Assembly (NCBI RefSeq): GCF_019599185.1
Contig: NZ_JAIEUL010000003.1
Coordinates: forward strand, 186,001-250,000
DNA length: 64,000 bases
Direction: 5' to 3'
DNA from: Cryobacterium inferilacus
Lineage (GTDB): Bacteria > Actinomycetota > Actinomycetes > Actinomycetales > Microbacteriaceae
Part shown: positions 55,627 through 63,182 of the stretch, one piece after another
Position numbering within the stretch: position 1 is the stretch's first letter
Layout of the letters: every line of letters begins with the position of its first letter
Translations under genes and position numbers: made by a program
Notes under the pieces: model-generated
Databases searched by the model: none
Told to the model about the DNA's origin: nothing
The model's input: the letters and a program-made list of their open reading frames with translations, nothing else

Positions 55627-56226
55627 TCAATCAGTGGGTCGGTCGTCAGGTGGCGCGGCGGCCGTGGGCCAGTTGCGCAGAGAGGTGTCGATGGCGTCGA
55701 GCACGCGGGTCCAGCTGTCGGCGGCGGGCGGGTCGGAGTGGTCGAATCCCCCGCCGGATTCGAGCGCGACGAAGCCGTTGATGGCGCTGCCGAGCAGTCG
55801 CACGGCGTGCACTTCGTCGTCGGGGGTGAGGCCGTAGCCGCTCACAATGGCCTGGGCCGACCGGGCGATGACCCGACCCGCCGTGCGCTCGGCGGCCTCC
55901 GGCGTGAGCCGGCGCTGCGCGGCCTGCCAGCGGCCGGGGTGGGCAATGGCGTAGTCGCGCTGGGTCTGCGCGAAGGCGAACAGGGCGTCTCGACCGGACT
56001 TGCCGGGCAGGTCGGCGGCCAGGTTGTCGGCCAGTTCCTGGAGGGCGAGCGCCGTGGTCTGCTCGAGCAGGTCGTCGAGGCCATCGATGTGCGAGTAGAT
56101 GCTCGCCGGGCGAACGTCGAAGTGGCGGGCGAGGGCCGAGACCGTCACGGCGCCCAGGCCGGCCTCGTCAGCGAGCTCGGCAGCGGCGCGCACCAGTTTG
56201 GCCTCGGTCAGTCCGGGTCGTTTCAC
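55627..56226 (-). CDS. TetR-family regulator
   Basis: A 199-residue protein. The N-terminal helix-turn-helix is 'LGAVTVSALARHFDVRPASIYSHIDGLDDLLEQ' (about 23-55). The C-terminal domain has the 'WHG'-type pattern ('GRWQAAQRRL', 'LLGSAINGFVALESGGGF'). A perfect 16-bp palindrome lies 17 bp upstream and is the probable own operator. The FBP gene begins 8 bp after its end and may be co-regulated. Confidence 0.88.
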   Translation of the reverse strand: MKRPGLTEAKLVRAAAELADEAGLGAVTVSALARHFDVRPASIYSHIDGLDDLLEQTTALALQELADNLAADLPGKSGRDALFAFAQTQRDYAIAHPGRWQAAQRRLTPEAAERTAGRVIARSAQAIVSGYGLTPDDEVHAVRLLGSAINGFVALESGGGFDHSDPPAADSWTRVLDAIDTSLRNWPTAAAPPDDRPTD

Positions 56227-56242
56227 GGGCGTCCAATGAGTC

Positions 56243-56258
56243 GTAGGTAATTACCTAC
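56243..56258. promoter_or_regulatory. Palindromic TetR operator GTAGGTAATTACCTAC
   Basis: A perfect 16-bp palindrome between the TetR start (56226) and the end of the next broken TetR gene (56273). TATAGG follows. The symmetry and place fit autoregulation by the 55627-56226 regulator. Confidence 0.8.
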
Positions 56259-56272
56259 AGCCTATAGGCAAA

Positions 56273-56770
56273 TTATGCGGTGAGGGTGCGCAGCCGAGCC
56301 AGGGTGGCGCGCAGCACCTCGGGCAATGGGCGCACATCGCCGGCGTCGGGGTCCGCGTCGAGCCACTCGGTGAGGGCGGTCTCGAAGACGAGCACTCCGA
56401 ACGGCGCCACGAGAGCGGCGGCCGCCGGGTCAACCTCCTCGGTCACGAGGGCGCTCTCGATGGCGGCGGCGAGCCGTGAGGATTTCAGCAACTCCCGCTC
56501 GCGCAGGCCCTCGTCCGACCGGATGATGGATCGGCGCACGATCATGCCGCGACGCCAACCGTCGAAGTTCTCGGCCGTCACGGTTTCGAGCCCGAACATC
56601 ACCAGCCCCAGTGGCGTGAGTCCGGTCGGAGCGGAGGCCAGCACCGTGGCGACGACGATGGGGAATTCCCGGTCCCGCAGGAACAAGACCTCACGCATAT
56701 CGGCGAAGTGCCGAAAGAAGGTGCGCGTGGTCAGGCCCGCCCGCTGGGCGATCTGCGGCACGGTGGGCGG
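56273..56770 (-). pseudogene. TetR-family regulator missing its N-terminus
   Basis: The frame contains 'PQIAQRAGLTTRTFFRHFADMREVLFLRDREF', the second half of a TetR helix-turn-helix, and a full effector domain to the stop at 56273. The first helix and start codon are missing. Upstream, the reading frame continues (to 56848) only through the complement of a dehydrogenase gene fragment. The protein would lack part of its DNA-binding domain, so it is non-functional unless translation starts inside. Confidence 0.8.
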
Positions 56771-56774
56771 CAAC

Positions 56775-57023
56775 GTGGCGCTGCAGGCGCGCTGCCTCGT
56801 GCACGGCATCCGCGCCAAGTTCGTCTGGGGCAGTTCGCTGATGACCAACGAGGTCGGCCCGATGCTCTGGTCCGACTTCTTACCGGCCGCCCTCGCGGAC
56901 GGCCGCTATCAGGCGGCACCGACGGCGGAGGTCGTGGGTGTGGGGCTCGAGCAGGTGCAGCCGGCGCTGGACACCCTGCGCCGCGGCGTCTCCGCCCGCA
57001 AGCTCGTGGTGAGCCTGACCTAG
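56775..57023 (+). pseudogene. C-terminal remnant of a zinc-type alcohol dehydrogenase/quinone reductase
   Basis: The plus-strand frame reads 'FVWGSSLMTNEVGPMLWSDFLPAALADGRYQAAP' and ends 'LEQVQPALDTLRRGVSARKLVVSL', the last 70-80 residues of an MDR-family oxidoreductase. The N-terminal catalytic domain and Rossmann fold are missing. It abuts, head to head, the broken TetR gene, so one deletion took the 5' ends and the shared promoter of a divergent pair. Confidence 0.8.
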
Positions 57024-58138
57024 CCGAGCGGCCCGGCAGCCGGCAGCAGCGTGAACTCAGCCCGGCCAGAAGCCACCCCGTTCACCTGCACCTCGAGGGC
57101 GTGCTCGCCGGGGTGGTAGCGCCGGGTGGTGATGGCCCGGAATGAGTGCGTCCGGGCCAGCCGCACGGTTTCGCCGGGCGCCAGGGTCACGGTGCTGAGC
57201 TTGAAGGTCTTGCCGGTGAGACTGCCGTTGGCCTTCTGGTGGTGCATCACGTAGTCAACGGCGAGGCGGGCCGGGTCGGCGCCGGCGTTGCGGATGCCGA
57301 CGGTGAAGCCGATCGCACCGCCGAACTCCACGGTCTGGGCGTCGAGCACAGGGCCGGTCACCTGCACCTCCGCCGGGTGAAAACCCAGCTGCGCGAGGGC
57401 CTGCGGGTGGCCCTTCTTGACCAGGGTGCGCAGGGCGTGCTTGACCAGCTGGGCCGTGTTCTCGTCGGGTGCGGCCAGCCAGGTGGCGGTGGTCGCGACC
57501 ACGAGCTCCGGCTGCTGCCGGCTGAGGTCGTTGAGGTGGTTGGCCACCGAGCGGCGCACCACCTCGTCCTCGTCGCGGTACAGCGCGTGCAGCACCGGCA
57601 AAGTCAGGGTGGGGTCGGCGAGGATCGCGGGCACCCGCACGGCCCAAGGCAGGAACGGCCGGGTGCCCTCGGTGGCCAGCCGCCGCACGGCCGGGTCGGT
57701 CGAGCCGGTCCAGCCGAGCACGATCGGCATGGCCCGGTCGATGTCATGGTTGAGCAGCGGACGGATGGCGAACTCGGCGGTGAGCCGCGGGGTGAGTGCG
57801 GCGAGCATCCGCATACCGTCGTCGAATGCGGCCTCGGTGCCGGCCTCGATGGCCTTGGCGGCGATCGCGGTGGTGACCGGCCAGATCAGCCAGCCGGTGA
57901 ACGGCAGGGCGCCGGAGGCGGCGGCGCGGATGGTGGCGGCGAACGAGTCGTAGTCGCCGGGCAGATCGGCCAGCAGGGCATCGCGCAGCAGGTCGCTGCG
58001 CTCCCGCAGCGACAGCGGGCCGAGGGCATCCGCGGCGGCGGGCAGCGCGGCGAGCCCCGCTTGCGGCGCGGCGGCTTGAATCGCCGCGGCGAGCGCGCGC
58101 GCCGTGGGCACTCCGATGAGTTCGTCGGCGAATGGCAT
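57020..58138 (-). CDS. DNA alkylation repair protein (AlkC/AlkD-like HEAT-repeat)
   Basis: A 372-residue protein. The N-terminal 'GPLSLRERSDLLRDALLADLPGDYDSFAATIRAA', 'PLLNHDIDRAMPIVLGWTGSTDPAVRRLATEGTRPFLPW' and 'RDEDEVVRRSVANHLNDLSRQQPELVV' match the AlkC/AlkD HEAT-like helical repeats that pry alkylated bases from DNA. The last 110 residues ('VEFGGAIGFTVGIRNAGADPARLAVDYVMHH') look like a separate immunoglobulin-like domain typical of AlkC. The ATG at 58138 fits the family start. It ends in a 4-bp overlap with the dehydrogenase remnant. Confidence 0.87.
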   Translation of the reverse strand: MPFADELIGVPTARALAAAIQAAAPQAGLAALPAAADALGPLSLRERSDLLRDALLADLPGDYDSFAATIRAAASGALPFTGWLIWPVTTAIAAKAIEAGTEAAFDDGMRMLAALTPRLTAEFAIRPLLNHDIDRAMPIVLGWTGSTDPAVRRLATEGTRPFLPWAVRVPAILADPTLTLPVLHALYRDEDEVVRRSVANHLNDLSRQQPELVVATTATWLAAPDENTAQLVKHALRTLVKKGHPQALAQLGFHPAEVQVTGPVLDAQTVEFGGAIGFTVGIRNAGADPARLAVDYVMHHQKANGSLTGKTFKLSTVTLAPGETVRLARTHSFRAITTRRYHPGEHALEVQVNGVASGRAEFTLLPAAGPLG

Positions 58139-58294
58139 GAGACTCCTGGCGGTGGGCAGTGCGGTTGGAAGTGCGGCGGGCAGTGCGGTGAGGATTCCAG
58201 CGTGGCACACCGGCCGACCGGTACTCACAGTGCCTGTTGCAGGTGCGGCCCGCTGGGTAGCGTCAACGCTAGGCAGACACGAATGGAGCCCCGG

Positions 58295-58675
58295 ATGAGC
58301 GACTGGACCGCAGACGAACTCACTCGCATCGGCGCGGCCGAGGAGCTGAAGGTTGCGTCCACCCGCGCCGACGGCACCCTGCGCCCCTACGTCACCATCT
58401 GGGTGGTGCGCGTCGGCGACGAGATCTACATCCGCTCGGCCTATGGCGCGACCAACCCGTGGTTCGTGCGGGCCAAGACCAGCGGCACCGGTCGCATCCG
58501 TGCCGGCGGAGTGGAGAAAGACGTCACCTTCACCGCGGCGGCGACGGATGCGCACACCGCCATCGACGCGGCCTACCACGCCAAGTACGACCGTTACGGC
58601 CCCGCCATCGTGGGGACCGTGACCGGGGCGGATGCCGCGGCGACGACGTTCCGGCTCAGCCCGCGCGACAGCTGA
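58295..58675 (+). CDS. DUF2255-family protein
   Basis: A 126-residue protein of the split-barrel flavin-binding type: 'LRPYVTIWVVRVGDEIYIRSAYGATNPWFVRAKTSGTGRI' is the DUF2255 core. Related proteins bind F420 or FMN. The cofactor is not certain. GGAG precedes the ATG by 7 nt. Confidence 0.85.
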   Translation: MSDWTADELTRIGAAEELKVASTRADGTLRPYVTIWVVRVGDEIYIRSAYGATNPWFVRAKTSGTGRIRAGGVEKDVTFTAAATDAHTAIDAAYHAKYDRYGPAIVGTVTGADAAATTFRLSPRDS

Positions 58676-58693
58676 CCCGCCGTCGCTCGGTCG

Positions 58694-59674
58694 CTACAGG
58701 CGGAGTTTTTCGCGACGGGCCGTGGTTTCGCGGACTGAACTCGGCGTGTCCCGAGATTCTCCCCCTATACGTTCGGGGCGGCGGCGGGCGGGCGCGATCG
58801 CGCCGGCCCCGAGCACCAGCCCGACCAGGGTGGCGGGCGTGAACGGGTCGCCGAAGAGCAGAGTGCCGGCGACGGCGGTGGTGGGCGCGACCAGGTAGAG
58901 CAACGCGTTGAGGGCGGTGATACCCAGGCGACGCAGCAGGTACCAGTAGAGCGCGTAGGCGATCAGGGTGGGGAACACGGCGATGAGCACCGTGGAGAGC
59001 CAAAAACCGCTCGTGGCCGGGGGGACCAGCGCGCCGGAGAGGGCGGCCATCACCGTCACGGCCACGAGGGCGACGGCGGCGTGGGTGGTCAGGGTGGCGA
59101 AGATGCCGAGTCGGGCGGTGGTGCGCCGCTCGAGGAAGGTGGCCGTGACCAGACTGGCCAGCGAGACCAGCGGCAGCAGGTACGCGGGGGTCGGCGACCC
59201 GGATGTGGTCGCCGACGCATCCGCCGCCACGATCAGCACCACCCCGATAGCGCCGAGCACCAGGCCCAGCCACTGCAGCGCGCGCACCCGCAGGCCCAGG
59301 AGCGGCCCGACCAGGGTGGCCACCAGGAGAGGCTGCACCGCGTCGATGAGGGCCGTGGTGCCGGCCGACACCCCGGCGGCCACGGCCAGGTAGATGGGCA
59401 GCACGTAGCCCACCTGGGCGAAGAGGCCGATGGTGAGGTGCGGGCGGATGTCCCGCCAGGCCGGCCAGATGGCGCGGGCACGCAGCCGAATGGCCAGCAT
59501 CCCGACCGCGAGAATCGCCGCAACCACGAGGTAGCGCCACACCAGCACGGTCAGCACCGGGGCGGTGTCGGTGCCGACCTTGGCGATGATGAAACCGCTG
59601 CTCCAGGTCAGCACGAAGGCGGCGGAGGCTCCGACCAGCAGCAGTCGCCGGGGTATACCGATCTGTGTACTCAT
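58694..59674 (-). CDS. EamA/DMT-family transporter
   Basis: A 326-residue protein with ten membrane helices in two EamA repeats ('FVLTWSSGFIIAKVGTDTAPVLTVLVWRYLVVAA' and 'LIAYALYWYLLRRLGITALNALLYLVAPTTAVAGTLLFGD'). The family exports amino acids or metabolites. The C-terminal about 30 residues are an unrelated charged tail, suggesting readthrough past the normal end. It is divergent from a TetR gene that probably represses it. TATACT lies 7 nt before the ATG (leaderless). Confidence 0.9.
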   Translation of the reverse strand: MSTQIGIPRRLLLVGASAAFVLTWSSGFIIAKVGTDTAPVLTVLVWRYLVVAAILAVGMLAIRLRARAIWPAWRDIRPHLTIGLFAQVGYVLPIYLAVAAGVSAGTTALIDAVQPLLVATLVGPLLGLRVRALQWLGLVLGAIGVVLIVAADASATTSGSPTPAYLLPLVSLASLVTATFLERRTTARLGIFATLTTHAAVALVAVTVMAALSGALVPPATSGFWLSTVLIAVFPTLIAYALYWYLLRRLGITALNALLYLVAPTTAVAGTLLFGDPFTPATLVGLVLGAGAIAPARRRPERIGGESRDTPSSVRETTARREKLRL

Positions 59675-59681
59675 TCGGTCG

Positions 59682-59701
59682 AGTATACAGAACGGTATAG
59701 T
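59682..59701. promoter_or_regulatory. Overlapping leaderless promoters and TetR operator
   Basis: TATACT on the minus strand (59682-59687, for the transporter) and TATAGT on the plus strand (59696-59701, for tetR) both stand 6-7 nt from their ATGs. The inverted repeat TATAC-N6-GTATA (59684-59699) covers both -10 boxes. A bound TetR dimer would therefore block both genes. Confidence 0.75.
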
Positions 59702-59707
59702 TGAGAC

Positions 59708-60331
59708 ATGACCACCGATATTCAGCCCGAGGCGATACCGCACTACACGCCGGGCGCCGAGAGGCTGCTGGCGGCGGCGTCCGACCTCTTCTATCGCGAG
59801 GGCATCCACGCCGTCGGCGTCGACACCATCGCGGCGGCCGCCGGGGTGACCAAGAAGACCCTGTACGACAGGTTCGGGTCGAAGGAGGCCCTGGCCGTCG
59901 CCTACCTGCGCGGCCGGGATGCGCGCTGGCGGGAGTTCCTGGAGCAGGAACTGGCGCACTCGCCGTCCGGCAGCGTGGACCGCGTCCTCGCGGTGTTCGA
60001 CATTTCGGCCCGCTGGGCGGTTACCAACAGCGCCAAGGGCTGCAGCGCCATCAACGCGCGGGCCGAGACGAACGACCCGGCACATCCGGTGGCCGTCGAG
60101 GCCATTCGGCAGAAGAAATGGATGCGGGACGTCTTCGCTCGACTCTGCCGCGAGGCCGGCGCGACCGACGCGGACCGGGTGGCCGACATGCTGATGCTGC
60201 TCTACGAGGGTGGCCTGGTGACCGTGGGCATGGGCACCTTCGCCGACCCGTTCGCCGCCGGGCGCGCCGCGGCCGCCGCGATTCTCCACGCCATCGCCCT
60301 CACGAGCGGGAGCCCCGCGCCGGTGGCGTGA
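59708..60331 (+). CDS. TetR-family regulator (divergent from the transporter)
   Basis: A 207-residue protein with the helix-turn-helix 'GIHAVGVDTIAAAAGVTKKTLYDRFGSKEALAVAYL' (about 34-70). The C-terminal domain has 'SAKGCSAINARAET', a feature of the AcrR/YbiH-like group. It shares a 33-bp spacer with the EamA gene, so local repression of that transporter is the likely role. Confidence 0.9.
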   Translation: MTTDIQPEAIPHYTPGAERLLAAASDLFYREGIHAVGVDTIAAAAGVTKKTLYDRFGSKEALAVAYLRGRDARWREFLEQELAHSPSGSVDRVLAVFDISARWAVTNSAKGCSAINARAETNDPAHPVAVEAIRQKKWMRDVFARLCREAGATDADRVADMLMLLYEGGLVTVGMGTFADPFAAGRAAAAAILHAIALTSGSPAPVA

Positions 60332-60346
60332 CCTCGCCGCATCCGA

Positions 60347-60352
60347 TAGGTT
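60347..60352 (+). promoter_or_regulatory. Leaderless -10 box of the 166-residue membrane protein gene
   Basis: TAGGTT, 6 nt, then ATG (60359). Confidence 0.5.
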
Positions 60353-60358
60353 TCATTT

Positions 60359-60859
60359 ATGGAAAGCGATAGCCGGCCCGAAGCGTCCACAGCTGCTGAG
60401 CTGCGCGAGCGCGCCGCCGTCATCAACCGGTCGACGCTCGCACCACACACGGATGGAAGCGGCGTGAGCTGGTGGGCGGTGGTCGCGGCGAGCGCGCTCA
60501 ACACGGTTCTGGCGTGGTTGCTGTTTCTCATCGTTCGCGACGAGGTGCTCTGGCTCCTCTGGGTGCTGCTGCTCGTTCCGCTCGCGGCACCACTCGGCTG
60601 GAGCTTCGCGTCCCGACTGGTGCGGCGCCGGTACGGGGTGGCTCCCGTCCAGAACAACCAGCCCCGCGAACTGCAGAGATTTCAGACCCGGGCGGTGATC
60701 CTGAGCGCCCCACTGGAGCTGGGCATCCTGGCCCTGGTCATTTTCGCGCCGATCTGGGTGGCACTGCCGGCCACGTTCGTGGCGTCGAGCGTGGTGTTCG
60801 GCCTGATCTGGCGTGCGTACGAGCGCACGGCCAGGCGGATCGGTGCGAGCGCCGGATGA
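60359..60859 (+). CDS. Hypothetical membrane protein
   Basis: A 166-residue protein with four hydrophobic segments in two pairs (about 40-85 and 115-150). A basic loop joins them. No family is recognised. Its stop overlaps the start of a small winged-helix regulator (ATGA), a pairing seen for membrane proteins controlled by their co-transcribed partner. Confidence 0.75.
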   Translation: MESDSRPEASTAAELRERAAVINRSTLAPHTDGSGVSWWAVVAASALNTVLAWLLFLIVRDEVLWLLWVLLLVPLAAPLGWSFASRLVRRRYGVAPVQNNQPRELQRFQTRAVILSAPLELGILALVIFAPIWVALPATFVASSVVFGLIWRAYERTARRIGASAG

Positions 60860-61146
60860 CCACTGCCGGTCTGGACCCGGTGATCCACCCGGTCAAGCGC
60901 CTGGCCGCGATGTCGATCCTGGCCAACTCGCACAGCGTGGAGTACTCCTACCTGCGCGAGCGGCTGGAGATCAGTGATTCCGACCTGTCCAAGCAGATGA
61001 AAGCCCTGGTCGACGCCGGATACGTGCAGACGCGTAAGACGGGCATCGGCCGGGGCGGCAGCACGATCTTCGCCATCACCGCCCTGGGCCGTACCGCCTA
61101 CACGACCTACCTCGACCGGTTGCGCGGGTTGTTGGGCGGCCGGTAA
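60856..61146 (+). CDS. Small winged-helix regulator
   Basis: A 96-residue protein. 'HPVKRLAAMSILANSHSVEYSYLRERLEISDSDLSKQMKALVDAGYVQTRK' is the winged helix-turn-helix of the MarR-like type found in HTH_27/DUF2087-like one-domain regulators. The protein has no separate effector domain. It is coupled to the upstream membrane protein gene, so the two probably form a regulatory pair. Confidence 0.85.
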   Translation: MTTAGLDPVIHPVKRLAAMSILANSHSVEYSYLRERLEISDSDLSKQMKALVDAGYVQTRKTGIGRGGSTIFAITALGRTAYTTYLDRLRGLLGGR

Positions 61147-61194
61147 CGCGTTCAGGTCTCCCCGTCGACCCCGACCACGAGGCAGGATAGGCGG

Positions 61195-61905
61195 GTGAGC
61201 GACATGATGACGATCGGGGATTTCTCCCGCGCGACCCGCCTCAGCTCCAAGACGCTGCGGTTCTACCACCGGGTCGGCCTCCTCGCACCTGCCCGGGTGG
61301 ATCCCGTCAACGGCTATCGCATGTACACCGCAGACCAGATCAACGACGCCCAGGTGATCCGTCATTTCCGCTCGCTGGACATGCCCGTGCAGCTCATCGG
61401 CGAGGTCCTCGCCGCGCCCGGCATCACGGCCCGCAACGACCTGATCGCCGGGCACCTCACCCGACTGCAGGCCCAGCTCGACGAGACCCGGGCGGCGGTG
61501 GCCGGCCTGCAGGGGTTGCTCGCACCGCCGGCGACGACGCCGGAGATCACGCACCGAAGCGAGCCCGCTATGCCGGCACTCGTCATCCGCGCCACCATAG
61601 ATCTCACCGACCTCGGCGACTGGTACACCGAGGCAACCCGGGAACTCGCGCGGCTGCTGCAGGTCACTGGCCTGCACCCGGCCGGACCCCGGGGCGGCCT
61701 GTGGGACACCGACCTGTTCCTGCACGAGCGGGGCACCGCAACCCTGTTCGTTCCGGTCGCCGCGCTCACGGACCCCCGGGCAGACCTGGGCCGGGCGCAG
61801 GTCGAGCTACTCCCGGCGGTGGATCGCGCAGGTGCGCGTCAGCAGCCTGAACCATCCGCACGTACCGCCCGGGCGTGGTGCCGGACACCGCACGGAACTC
61901 ATTGA
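61195..61905 (+). pseudogene. MerR-family regulator with a truncated effector domain
   Basis: The frame gives 236 residues. The winged helix is intact ('MTIGDFSRATRLSSKTLRFYHRVGLLAPARVDPVNGYRMY', 5-44), followed by a coiled coil and the first half of a GyrI-like/AraC-type effector domain ('PALVIRATIDLTDLGDWY'). After 'LGRAQVELLPAVD' (near 61820) the sequence loses all family resemblance and reads the opposite strand of the AraC gene. The usual last 60-80 residues are absent, so ligand binding is probably lost. Confidence 0.7.
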
Positions 61906-62668
61906 TCAGGTCCGCCTGATCCACGTAACCGAGGTCCGCGGCGATGCCCGCCATGCTCGCGCTCGACTCCGAGAGTCGGCGCACCACTTCCTGCAGCCGG
62001 ATGCGCCGTGCGACATCGTTGGGCCCCAGCCCGAGTGTGCACCGCAGGGCGCGTTGCAGAGTGCGTTCGCTCGTGCCCAACTCCGCCGCCACGGCGCCAC
62101 CCGAGCGCACCTGGGGGCTGGCGGTGAGCAGGCGCACCGCCGCATTCGCCAGGCCCTGGGCCGGCGCGGGCGGATGCTCGCGCAACGCCTCCCTGACCCG
62201 TTCGTCGGCGGCCCGCGCGCGCAGCTCGGTGGTGGGTTCGGCCGCGATCCCGCGCAGGAGCTCGAACAGTCGCCCGTCCACCTGCGGGGAGATCTCCTGC
62301 TCGGCCGCGAGCCGGAGCGGATCGAGGTCCGACAGCACGGCGAGTCCGGCCGGCCGCAGGCGGATCGCGAAGACCGACCCCGCTCCCTGGATCACCCGGG
62401 ACCACGCCCGGGGCCGCACCGTCGTCACGACGAATGCCGCCGGCACATCCCCTGCCTCGATGCTGAACGTGATCGCCGGGAAGTCGACGATCCGCTGGTT
62501 GACCTGCTCGCCCGGCGGCAGCCTCCAGTTCACCGACCAGTAGGTCTCGACGACGTCGCTGAGCCCGGCCGCCGGCTCAACCCATTCGGCCGAGAACCTG
62601 GCCAGGTTCGACGGCACGAGCACGCCTGAGCGCTCGTCGGCATCGATCCTGCGCCTCATGGCGTCCAT
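61766..62668 (-). CDS. AraC-family regulator, C-terminus possibly truncated
   Basis: A 300-residue protein. The N-terminal domain is the type seen in DUF6597-like AraC members ('DVVETYWSVNWRLPPGEQVNQRIVDFP'). The C-terminal DNA-binding domain has both helix-turn-helix units: 'SGGAVAAELGTSERTLQRALR' and 'SSASMAGIAADLGYVDQADLINEFRAVSGTTPGRY'. The last about 30 residues (61766-61850) are not AraC-like and arise by overlap with the broken MerR gene. It probably still folds. The ATG at 62668 fits the family. Confidence 0.82.
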   Translation of the reverse strand: MDAMRRRIDADERSGVLVPSNLARFSAEWVEPAAGLSDVVETYWSVNWRLPPGEQVNQRIVDFPAITFSIEAGDVPAAFVVTTVRPRAWSRVIQGAGSVFAIRLRPAGLAVLSDLDPLRLAAEQEISPQVDGRLFELLRGIAAEPTTELRARAADERVREALREHPPAPAQGLANAAVRLLTASPQVRSGGAVAAELGTSERTLQRALRCTLGLGPNDVARRIRLQEVVRRLSESSASMAGIAADLGYVDQADLINEFRAVSGTTPGRYVRMVQAADAHLRDPPPGVARPAPGPGLPGGP

Positions 62669-62755
62669 CGTGGCGCGATTCTGCAATACCTGAAGAGAGA
62701 AGGAGAGAAATGTTGGGGAGGTGAAGAGTCACTCCGACGGCAGATTGGCACGAAC

Positions 62756-63172
62756 ATGATCACTCTCAGCGACATCAACTGGTGGGCCGTGCTGCTCGCC
62801 ACATTCGGGTACTACGTTCTCGGGGCGCTGTGGTTCACCCCGCTCTTCGGCCGCGCCTGGGACCGTTCGATCGGTTACGACCGGGCGGCCACCTCGGTGC
62901 GGTTCCCGGTCTCGTACTACGTGGTCCCGCTCATCGGCGCCGCGATCGGCACCCTCGTCGTCGCCATCTTCACTGCATTGATCGACCCGGGCACCCTCCT
63001 GGGTTCGGCGGCGGTGGGGGTGGGGGTCGGTGGGGCGATCGCCGGGGCCACACTCACGAACGCGCTGACACCGCACACGCCCAATCCCTACCTCTTCGCC
63101 GCGATCATGGGCGGCTACCACCTCGTCGGCTGCACCCTGGTGGGGCTGATCCTCGGCACGTTCGCCGGCTAG
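62756..63172 (+). CDS. DUF1761-family membrane protein
   Basis: A 138-residue protein with four membrane helices; 'NWWAVLLATFGYYVLGALWFTPLFGRAWDRSIGYD' is the DUF1761 signature. The function is unknown. It stops 11 bp before the end of the convergent carboxylase gene. Confidence 0.87.
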   Translation: MITLSDINWWAVLLATFGYYVLGALWFTPLFGRAWDRSIGYDRAATSVRFPVSYYVVPLIGAAIGTLVVAIFTALIDPGTLLGSAAVGVGVGGAIAGATLTNALTPHTPNPYLFAAIMGGYHLVGCTLVGLILGTFAG

Positions 63173-63182
63173 CGGTGAACGG

